A DNA stretch of 30,004 nucleotides. Source: an uncultured Bacteroides sp. Lineage in GTDB: Bacteria; Bacteroidota; Bacteroidia; Bacteroidales; Bacteroidaceae. The position numbers and the translations under genes are program-made. The notes beneath the pieces are model-generated. The model was not told the DNA's origin. It was given only the letters and a program-made list of their open reading frames with translations, and did not search any database. The stretch is from assembly GCA_900546645.1 (NCBI GenBank), contig URDR01000035.1, forward strand, positions 1 through 30,004, read 5' to 3'. Numbering within the stretch: the first letter of the stretch is position 1; the number at the start of each line of letters is the position of its first letter. Of this stretch, positions 22,198-28,801 are shown piece by piece.

Positions 22198-24444
22198 ATG
22201 AAAAATAATCTGTTATTAACCGCCATGCTGCTCACAGGAAGTGCAGTACTGGCACAAGGAACTGTGGACGATTATAACCGTGCATACGAATTGCGTGAGA
22301 AGTATAATGCTTCTCACGTATTTTACAGCAATGTTTCACCACGCTGGGTTGAAGGTAGTGCCAACTTTTGGTACGTGCGCAATACTCCGGAAGGAGCAGA
22401 ATATGTAAAAGTAGATGCCGAAAAACAAAAACGGACTACCCTCTTCAATCAAAAGAAGTTTTCGGAAGCCCTTTACGAACAAACCGGGAGAGACATCAAC
22501 CCGATGAAGCTTCCGCTTCAGCGTTGTAGCGTCACTGCCGGAATGGATACCTTACGCTTCGCTTTCGACGGAAAGCTGTGGTGCTTCGACATCCACCGCA
22601 ACAAGCTGACTGCAGAAGAAACGGTTCCAGCTCCCCGCCCACAGCGTCACTGGATGGAAGTAGATGATGAGAAAGGAGGAAATCCTGTTACCTCACCCGA
22701 CGGCAAATACACTGCCTTCATTAAAAATGACAACATCTATGTCCGAGAAAATGCAACTGGCAAAGAAAAGCAGTTAAGTCAGGATGGAACATTAAGCAAC
22801 TATTATTCGTCGTACATCTATTGGTCGCCCGACTCAAAGCATGTAGCAGCCTGCCGCATCCGTCCGGTGGAGAAACGGTATGTTTATTATATTGAATCTT
22901 CTCCTGCCGACCAGCTGCAACCCAAGCTCCACAAGCAAGAGTATGCCAAACCGGGAGATGAACTGACATTCAAAGTTCCTTGCATCTTTGGTGTGGAAGA
23001 CGGAAAGCGCCTCATCCCCTCAACCGCTCTGTTCAGCCATCAGTATGAACTTTCAGCCCCCATGTGGAACAAAGACGGAAAAGGTATTACATTTGAATAC
23101 AACGAACGGGGGCACAAGGTGTACCGTGTACTGGAGATGTCGACAACCGACGGAAAGGTACGCCCGCTTATCGAGGAGAAAGAAGAAAAGTATATCAACT
23201 ATCCACGTATCTTCCGCCATTACATGAGCGACGGCAAGCGCATCATCTGGTCAAGTGAACGTGACAATTACAATCACCTGTACATGTACGACCGGGCTAC
23301 CGGATGCCCCACGCATCAGATTACCAAAGGAGAATGGTACGTACGCGGTGTACAATACGTAGATGAAGCCAACCAGCAGATTTATTTCTCTGCCAACGGC
23401 ATGAACAAGAACGAAGACCCCTATCTGATTCACTATTACCGTATCGGCTTCGACGGAAAGGGACTGACTTTCCTTACGCCTGAAGAAGGTATGCACAGTG
23501 CATGGTATTCGTCCGACTATAAGTACTTGGTGGATGTATACTCCAAAGTTGACCAGGCACCGGTGGCCGTACTCCGCGATGCACGCGACGGAAAAATCAT
23601 CATGCCGCTGGAGAGAGCCGATATCTCTCGCCTTACTGCCAACGGATGGAAAGCGCCCGAAGTATTCACAGCAAAAGGACGCGACGGGAAAACCGATATG
23701 TGGGGCGTAATCTACCGCCCGTCGAACTTTGATCCGACAAAGAAATATCCGGTTATCGAATACATCTACTCCGGACCGGGCGACCAGTATGTTCCGAAGA
23801 CCTTCTCGTCGTATAACTGGTGGATGACCTCGCTTGCCGAACTGGGCTTCATCGTAGTACAGGTGGACGGTATGACCACTTCTTTCCGTTCGAAAGAATT
23901 TGAAGAAGTATGTTACAAGAATCTGAAAGATGCCGGACTGCCCGACCATATCGCTTGGATTAAGGCTGCCGCACAGAAATATCCGTACATGGATATTGAT
24001 CGCGTAGGTATCTTCGGCTGTTCAGCCGGAGGACAGGAATCGACAGGCGCAGTGTTGTTCCATCCGGAGTTCTACAAGGCTGCCTATTCTGCCTGCGGAT
24101 GTCATGACAACCGCATGGACAAAATCTGGTGGAACGAATTATGGATGGGTTATCCGATAGACGAGTCATACAAAGCTTGTTCGAATGTGGAAAATGCGCA
24201 CTTGCTCACCCGTCCGCTCATGCTGGTGGTGGGTGAAATGGATGACAATGTAGACCCGGCCTCAACCATGCAGGTGGTCAATGCTTTAATCAAAGCCAAC
24301 AAGGACTTTGAATTGGTTGTGATTCCGGGAGCTCATCACACCATGGGTGAAGACTTCGGTGAACATAAACGCTATGATTTCTTTGTACGGAACTTATTAG
24401 GTGTTACTCCTCCTGCATGGGATAAAGTAAAAACCGGAAAATAA
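22198..24444 (+). CDS. S9 family (prolyl oligopeptidase/DPP4-like) peptidase
   Basis: A 748-residue serine peptidase with a Sec signal peptide ending VLAQ. The N-terminal part (about 40-500) is the DPP4-type beta-propeller, and the C-terminal alpha/beta hydrolase domain has S609 (FGCSAGGQE), an Asp in GEMDDNVDP (682/683) and a His in GAHHTMGE (713/714). Y524 in YIYSGPG matches the oxyanion Tyr of DPP4. Two things differ from true DPP4. The nucleophile elbow is GCSAGG rather than GWSYGG. In addition, the DWxYEEE motif that holds the substrate N-terminus is replaced by DGTLSNYYS (196-204). It may therefore not be a dipeptidyl peptidase. It lies 34 bp after GH127 and appears to close the operon, with a hairpin following at 24535-24590. 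Confidence 0.9.
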   Translation: MKNNLLLTAMLLTGSAVLAQGTVDDYNRAYELREKYNASHVFYSNVSPRWVEGSANFWYVRNTPEGAEYVKVDAEKQKRTTLFNQKKFSEALYEQTGRDINPMKLPLQRCSVTAGMDTLRFAFDGKLWCFDIHRNKLTAEETVPAPRPQRHWMEVDDEKGGNPVTSPDGKYTAFIKNDNIYVRENATGKEKQLSQDGTLSNYYSSYIYWSPDSKHVAACRIRPVEKRYVYYIESSPADQLQPKLHKQEYAKPGDELTFKVPCIFGVEDGKRLIPSTALFSHQYELSAPMWNKDGKGITFEYNERGHKVYRVLEMSTTDGKVRPLIEEKEEKYINYPRIFRHYMSDGKRIIWSSERDNYNHLYMYDRATGCPTHQITKGEWYVRGVQYVDEANQQIYFSANGMNKNEDPYLIHYYRIGFDGKGLTFLTPEEGMHSAWYSSDYKYLVDVYSKVDQAPVAVLRDARDGKIIMPLERADISRLTANGWKAPEVFTAKGRDGKTDMWGVIYRPSNFDPTKKYPVIEYIYSGPGDQYVPKTFSSYNWWMTSLAELGFIVVQVDGMTTSFRSKEFEEVCYKNLKDAGLPDHIAWIKAAAQKYPYMDIDRVGIFGCSAGGQESTGAVLFHPEFYKAAYSACGCHDNRMDKIWWNELWMGYPIDESYKACSNVENAHLLTRPLMLVVGEMDDNVDPASTMQVVNALIKANKDFELVVIPGAHHTMGEDFGEHKRYDFFVRNLLGVTPPAWDKVKTGK

Positions 24445-24534
24445 GCCTCAACTGGTTTAAATTGAAAAGTCCACAGATAAATGCAAGTTTTATTATAGGA
24501 ACATTCAGTGCTTTGTCCGGGAAAAATAAAAGAA

Positions 24535-24594
24535 TTCTCCTCCACCTGAATGTACAGCTGTCAAGCTTTGTACTACAGATGGAGGAAATTTATT
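24535..24594. terminator. Hairpin terminator between S9 peptidase and lipoprotein operon
   Basis: An imperfect long hairpin: TCCTCCA (24538-24544) pairs with TGGAGGA (24580-24586). Further pairing inside comes from CTG/CAG and GTACAGCT/AGCTTTGTAC. An A/T-rich tail (AATTTATTTA) follows. It lies between convergent genes. Confidence 0.65.
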
Positions 24595-24621
24595 TAGATA
24601 GACACGAGCAAAGTTAAAACC

Positions 24622-24990
24622 TCACTCACTAAGTTGTCGAACGAACTTCCCCTTGGGAGTATGAAGGTAAATGGGAGGAACTCCCTCGTATGTCCATTCT
24701 TCCTTGTTGTTCCCTTTCGTTACAATAACCTTAAAATTACCTTCGTCAACCCTGTACGAGTAACCAGAAGTCTTTGTTATTTCATAAATCACTCCGTTCA
24801 TATCTTCTTTGAACTGTTCAAATGTTCCATCTGATTCAAACTTAATAACCTCATATTTAGAATAAGAGGTATCTAACGCCTGCTTCCACAAGGTATTCGA
24901 AAAGAAGTCTTGCGGAACTTCATCGCCGTCATTACAAGAAGCAAACACTAACGGAAGGCAAAGAGCTAATGATAAAACGATTTTTTTCAT
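24622..24990 (-). CDS. Small lipoprotein, lipocalin-like fold possible
   Basis: The 122-residue protein has a lipoprotein signal peptide ending FASC (C19). The following NDGDE is acidic, as in surface-exported Bacteroidetes lipoproteins. The mature part is short beta strands (LWKQALDTSYSKYEVIKF, TFEQFKEDMNGVIYEI, SYRVDEGNFKVIV, EEWTYEGVPPIYLHTPKGKF), the pattern seen in small lipocalin-like or META-like domains of this phylum. I cannot name its ligand or role. It lies 20 bp downstream of a larger lipoprotein gene on the same strand, so the two should be one transcript. The A/T content is higher than in the CAZyme genes beside it. Confidence 0.8.
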   Translation of the reverse strand: MKKIVLSLALCLPLVFASCNDGDEVPQDFFSNTLWKQALDTSYSKYEVIKFESDGTFEQFKEDMNGVIYEITKTSGYSYRVDEGNFKVIVTKGNNKEEWTYEGVPPIYLHTPKGKFVRQLSE

Positions 24991-25010
24991 ATGTTCAAAT
25001 ATTTAAATGT

Positions 25011-26798
25011 CTAATCTGTATAATAATCATGTTCCCAACGTTCTTCCCATTTCCCATTAGGGTCACCAGTTCTTTTATGCAATAATGGCTCCACTACTGC
25101 ATCTGTACGATTCACATTACGTATTTCCACTTTTGGTTTAACAGTTTGGGAATATACGATTTGTTTACCCTCATATATACCTTTAAATTTTATTGTTAAT
25201 TTAACTTTAGCAAGGTAATTATCGGGAATATTAAAGCTGGGTTTTATATATTTCTCCCTAGTCAACTGTTCCGTTATGTATTTTTTATCATTAGATGAAA
25301 ACGTAAATTGTGGATTTCCTGCATCCTGAAATTGAAACTCTGCATAGTTTTCTGCAAGCCAGAATTGAGTATCAATGTCTTCAAATAAAGTTTTTTTCAC
25401 ACTTTCAGTCCACTCATTAGTCAAAGAAGTCTCATAAATACATTTTTTTAAATACTGATTAGGGTATCTGTTTTCAGTACCTTTATATTTAGTTACAACA
25501 TAAAAAGAAGTAGCAACCTCATAGCTCTCTATGTATTCTAATATTTCCGGATTAATAACAATATCGTCTTTATCAAGTAGAGAAAAAGAAGCACCCCTAT
25601 GATAATCCGCAACATAACAATAAATATTAGAAGGAAGAGAAGTCGGAGTTGGTACATTGTAAAACTCTCCTGTTAAAACATCATCTAGTTTAACTGTAGG
25701 AAGTTTTTTAATATTCCATACTCCCAACTGTTTATCATAATGGGGGAGCACCTGATTATTACCATTAGAAGATGCCCCAGGCATTAATATATTTTGCAAT
25801 GATGGGATAGCTGCAGATTGCACACTATTTATGCTTCCATTGAAATCGACCTTACCCTCTGAGGTTAGCTCTATGGTACTTTTTTTCTCATCTACCTTAT
25901 TAAATTTTGCAATAAAAGAGCCAAAAAGATTACCTATACCCTTGGTAACGATTCCACTGACCAAGCTTCCTATAACACCTCTTGTCTTTTCGTCTTTCTT
26001 CCCTCTTATTCCATTATCCCATGCTTTCTGCGCTGCATTTCCAGCAGCTTCGCCACCTACCTCAATAAGCCAATTTAAAGGATTACTGACACTGGTTGTA
26101 GTGACAGTCCCATTGGTTTCCATATTGAGAATACCATTCAGAGTTATTGTTTTTATATTTTGGTCATAAAAACCTATATGCAAATATTCTGGAGAACTAA
26201 TTGGATCATATGCCAATAATACATCAAAACAATTCCAACCCAATCCGGTAGCTTTATTCTCAAAAGTTGTTAAGTTTGTACGAGTTATTTCTTGAATGCT
26301 AGGAGCTTCTTCTATCGAAGGAGAATACAATTCTTTATTAAAATTAAAAATTCTTGTTGCTCTATCTGCTTTAAATTGAGCTATTGTTGCATTCCCAGTG
26401 GTAATAAAATCTTTATTATAATAAAAGACTCTCAACTTACCCAAAATTACATTATAATATATAATAAAGTTTTTCCCCCCTTCTGCATTTTCCTGAGTAT
26501 CAGAACAGAAATTATAAAGAAGTTCCCAGCCATCTTCTCGCTTATAATCATTTAATATAAAATCAGGAATTGCTCCCTTGCTTCCGTTATACCATGGTAA
26601 TGTTACATTCCCAATTTTATTTATAGCGATTAAAGAGGTGTCTTCCCAATCAATATATGGGGTTAAATGCGGAGTCACATTGCGCGAGTTTACAGACAAT
26701 TGATTATTACATGAAGAAGTTACAATCGCGTTATCTTTCTTGCAAGAAATTAATGAAACCAATAGGCATCCGACAATGATAAATACTTGTTTTTCCAT
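25011..26798 (-). CDS. Large uncharacterised lipoprotein with central Gly/Ala-rich helical segment
   Basis: The 595-residue protein has a lipoprotein signal peptide ending LISC (C19). I do not recognise the family. Residues about 60-230 are mixed beta-rich sequence (GKLRVFYYNKDF, ATGLGWNCFDVLLAYDP). Residues about 240-300 hold a run of small and hydrophobic residues (EVGGEAAGNAAQKAWDNG, then GVIGSLVSGIVTKGIGNLFG) resembling an amphipathic glycine-zipper helix. After it come STIELTSEGKVDFNGSI and a beta-rich C-terminal half ending with an Ig-like segment (AKVKLTIKFKGIYEGKQIVYS). The coding DNA is visibly AT-rich compared with genes to the left and right, hinting at recent transfer. It is first in a two-gene transcript with the small lipoprotein. 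No clear TAnnTTTG box is seen ahead of it. Confidence 0.8.
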   Translation of the reverse strand: MEKQVFIIVGCLLVSLISCKKDNAIVTSSCNNQLSVNSRNVTPHLTPYIDWEDTSLIAINKIGNVTLPWYNGSKGAIPDFILNDYKREDGWELLYNFCSDTQENAEGGKNFIIYYNVILGKLRVFYYNKDFITTGNATIAQFKADRATRIFNFNKELYSPSIEEAPSIQEITRTNLTTFENKATGLGWNCFDVLLAYDPISSPEYLHIGFYDQNIKTITLNGILNMETNGTVTTTSVSNPLNWLIEVGGEAAGNAAQKAWDNGIRGKKDEKTRGVIGSLVSGIVTKGIGNLFGSFIAKFNKVDEKKSTIELTSEGKVDFNGSINSVQSAAIPSLQNILMPGASSNGNNQVLPHYDKQLGVWNIKKLPTVKLDDVLTGEFYNVPTPTSLPSNIYCYVADYHRGASFSLLDKDDIVINPEILEYIESYEVATSFYVVTKYKGTENRYPNQYLKKCIYETSLTNEWTESVKKTLFEDIDTQFWLAENYAEFQFQDAGNPQFTFSSNDKKYITEQLTREKYIKPSFNIPDNYLAKVKLTIKFKGIYEGKQIVYSQTVKPKVEIRNVNRTDAVVEPLLHKRTGDPNGKWEERWEHDYYTD

Positions 26799-27233
26799 GT
26801 GAATAAAATTTAAAGTCCATAATTATAATTACATATTTAGTTTAAATCTTATATTTAGCATATAGCAAATCATACGGAAGAAAGTCTAGATTATTATCTA
26901 TATCGAAAAATACTAATTATATTTATGATTATAAAAAAGTTGGTCCACATATCTCCTGTCTTTTATTCTTTTTTAACAATATCCCCCCCCCAAAAAAACA
27001 ACAAGCACCTATCTTCGATTACTCTCCCACTAACTTATTTCATTCCATAAAAATCTCTTCGCAACAAACATTCATATTCAATAAACTAATTATTAACATA
27101 ATCCTTATAGACAAGTTCACTTATTAAATCTTCTTATATAACAAAACGAAATGACAACAAGCTTTTTCTTTCAAAAATAAAGCGTTTTATCCGATAGTAA
27201 TAAAGGAATCAGTCAAGCTATTCCTTTCACTTC
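26799..27233. other. AT-rich intergenic region
   Basis: 435 bp without a credible ORF, strongly A/T-rich. It contains a C9 run directly followed by A7 (26983-26998), and near its right end the yaaA terminator. It must hold the promoter of the lipoprotein pair, for which only an ill-spaced TATGATTTG (minus strand, about 26866-26874) is seen. Confidence 0.6.
27202..27227 (-). terminator. yaaA terminator
   Basis: AAAGGAAT (27202-27209) pairs with ATTCCTTT (27220-27227) around a 10 nt loop. On the minus strand a TTTATTA tail follows. The stem is short but well placed, just past the yaaA stop. Confidence 0.65.
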
Positions 27234-27998
27234 TCAGCGAAGGAGAAAGCACAGACGGTCGCCCTCGCTTTCCGCCTCATCATACGTAAACCCTTCCCAC
27301 TCAAACCGCTTCAACTCATCCGGACACTCTATCCGGTTTCTCAGAATAAAACGCGTCATTTCTCCGCGGCACATCTTGGCATAAACCGTCACCACAACCA
27401 ACTTGCCGTTTTTCCAGGTATAAAACTCCGGCGTAACGACCCGCACTTCCCGGCACACCCGTTTCCAGTCAAACAAATCCTTCATTTCGCCACTTGCCAA
27501 ATTCACCAGCACGCCTCCGTTCCGTTTTATCTCCCCGATAAAGAAATCGGTCAATAAGGGTTTCCAGTAATCAAACATCGTCACTCCTCCCCTCTCGGAC
27601 AACTTCACATCGCCTTCCATCCGGTAGTTCCGAATCAAGTCGAGCGGACGGAGCAATCCATATAAAAACGAGGTTATCAACAGATGGTCTTGGGCATATG
27701 AGAAGTCTTCGGGAGTAAAATCTGCCGGATGGATGCGCTTGAACACCATTCCGGTATAAGAAAGCAAAGCTGGAAGTTGCTTTCCATCATCGGAAAGGAA
27801 ATCATGATAGCGCATATAGTTTTCGGCTGCCAGTTTCTGATTAATCCGCAACACCTTACTTAAATCGTCTGCACCATATTGAGCCATATCTATGGCGTTT
27901 TGCTTGGCTTCTTCGGCAAAGTGGGGCTCCGACGTAAAAGGTACGTTCACCCGCGAACGGTCGGTCATAGTCTTGGCACATGAAATGAATGTTAGCAT
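27234..27998 (-). CDS. yaaA: YaaA family peroxide stress protein (UPF0246)
   Basis: A cytoplasmic protein of 254 residues, full length for the family. The N-terminus MLTFISCAKTM, the LLSYTGMVFKRI region, FLYGLLRPLDLIRNYRMEG and the VNLASGEMKDLFDW segment are hallmark YaaA blocks. In E. coli YaaA lowers damage from hydrogen peroxide by limiting free intracellular iron, and the fold binds DNA in vitro; the biochemical activity is unsettled. A consensus promoter lies at 28103-28134, giving a leader of about 100 nt that contains three 24 bp tandem repeats ending 6 bp from the start codon. It is divergent from a TlpA-like thioredoxin gene. Confidence 0.95.
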   Translation of the reverse strand: MLTFISCAKTMTDRSRVNVPFTSEPHFAEEAKQNAIDMAQYGADDLSKVLRINQKLAAENYMRYHDFLSDDGKQLPALLSYTGMVFKRIHPADFTPEDFSYAQDHLLITSFLYGLLRPLDLIRNYRMEGDVKLSERGGVTMFDYWKPLLTDFFIGEIKRNGGVLVNLASGEMKDLFDWKRVCREVRVVTPEFYTWKNGKLVVVTVYAKMCRGEMTRFILRNRIECPDELKRFEWEGFTYDEAESEGDRLCFLLR

Positions 27999-28004
27999 TG
28001 GTTT

Positions 28005-28076
28005 GAGTTTATAAGTTTGTAAGTTGTTGAGTTTATAAGTTGTTGGGTTTTTGAGTTTATAGGTTTTTAAGTTATT
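28005..28076. repeat. 3 x 24 bp tandem repeat in the yaaA leader
   Basis: Three head-to-tail 24 bp units begin at 28005, 28029 and 28053, each with GAGTTTATA(A/G)GTT. They lie between the yaaA start codon (27998) and its predicted transcription start (about 28097), so they form most of the 5' leader. Confidence 0.92.
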
Positions 28077-28102
28077 AAATCCCCTTTCGTTAAATCTCTT
28101 TA

Positions 28103-28134
28103 CAAAGATACACTTCCCAATGGAATTTCACCAA
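28103..28134 (-). promoter_or_regulatory. yaaA promoter
   Basis: On the minus strand: TTG (28134-28132), 21 bp, then TATCTTTG (28110-28103), a good -33/-7 pair. The predicted start is near 28097. Confidence 0.7.
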
Positions 28135-28142
28135 GAATCGAA

Positions 28143-28150
28143 TATCTTTG
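28143..28150 (+). promoter_or_regulatory. -7 box of the TlpA-like gene
   Basis: TATCTTTG matches TAnnTTTG. The start near 28157 lies behind the in-frame ATG at 28120, supporting the ATG at 28180 as the true start. The -33 element is not clear and would overlap the divergent yaaA promoter. Confidence 0.6.
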
Positions 28151-28179
28151 TCGGCATAACATATAAAAACCATACGAGT

Positions 28180-28692
28180 ATGAAACTGATGAAATTAGGA
28201 AGCTTGCTGCTCATGCTATTGATAGCCGTGGGCGTAAAAGCACAAGAAGCAAGTACAGAGAAAGTGAAAATCGGTGACCCGATGCCAGCCATTACCCTTC
28301 ACTCGGAAGTGTACGGTAAGGTTACTCCGGCAGACTTGAAAGGGAAAGTGGTATTGGTAAGTTTGTTTGCCACATGGTGTCCTCCGTGTCAGCTGGAGCT
28401 TGCTGATATTCAAAAATCTTTGTATCCCAAGTATAAAGCCAACAAAGACTTCAAGCTGCTGGTAATCGGCCGCGAACATACGGATGCCGACCTGACTAAA
28501 TATAACAAGCGGAAGAATTTCTCTTTCCCTCTTTATCCCGACCCCAAGCGCAAAGTATTCTCGCTCTTTGCCGACCAGAGCATTCCACGTGCCTACCTGT
28601 TCGGAAAAGACGGCAAACTGATTTATACTTCTTCGGGCTACTCGAAAGAAGAATTTCAAGAGCTGATGAAAACCATTGAAGGGGCATTGTAA
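28180..28692 (+). CDS. TlpA/ResA-like periplasmic thioredoxin
   Basis: A thiol-disulfide oxidoreductase of 170 residues with a Sec signal peptide ending VKAQ, hence periplasmic. The thioredoxin fold has the redox motif WCPPC (C67, C70) preceded by the VLVSLFATW strand. The cis-Pro loop is likely in QSIPRAYLFGKDGK. The AlkhP/redoxin-like opening VKIGDPMPAITLHS is typical of TlpA-type proteins. Its role is probably reduction of disulfides or of c-type cytochrome or other envelope Cys; the partner is unknown. The start at 28180 (MKLMKLGSLLL) is chosen because an upstream ATG at 28120 lies inside the promoter region and would put 20 residues before the signal peptide. A terminator follows at once. 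Confidence 0.92.
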   Translation: MKLMKLGSLLLMLLIAVGVKAQEASTEKVKIGDPMPAITLHSEVYGKVTPADLKGKVVLVSLFATWCPPCQLELADIQKSLYPKYKANKDFKLLVIGREHTDADLTKYNKRKNFSFPLYPDPKRKVFSLFADQSIPRAYLFGKDGKLIYTSSGYSKEEFQELMKTIEGAL

Positions 28693-28698
28693 ATCATC

Positions 28699-28745
28699 AA
28701 AAAAACGTCAAGACGTTCTGTTTCAAACGTCTTGACGTTTTTTTT
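28699..28745. terminator. Bidirectional terminator after the TlpA-like gene
   Basis: A perfect 19 bp stem (28699-28717 against 28726-28744) has core ACGTCAAGACGTT and an 8 nt loop. Eight T end it on the plus strand and seven on the minus strand. It serves the TlpA-like gene and probably carB. Confidence 0.92.
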
Positions 28746-28749
28746 AAAT

Positions 28750-28779
28750 GCCTTGACGTTTTAATTCAAACGTCAAGGC
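28750..28779. other. Second hairpin with related arms, next to the terminator
   Basis: GCCTTGACGTTT (28750-28761) pairs perfectly with 28768-28779 around a 6 nt loop. Its arms share the CTTGACGTT core of the preceding terminator, so arms of the two hairpins could also pair with each other. It has only a short T-stretch on the plus strand. Confidence 0.75.
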
Positions 28780-28801
28780 GTATTTTCTTAGACTAATCAG
28801 C

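Noticed and set aside
23251..23949. 232-codon open frame antisense to the S9 peptidase gene
   Set aside because: It lies wholly opposite a conserved coding region with no promoter or recognisable protein features; a shadow of codon bias.
24622..27233. Insertion sequence or prophage remnant in the AT-rich stretch
   Set aside because: No transposase, integrase, phage gene or terminal repeat is seen; only composition is unusual.
28005..28076. CRISPR array or attachment-site repeats
   Set aside because: Contiguous 24 bp units without spacers, and no integrase or mobile gene in the window.
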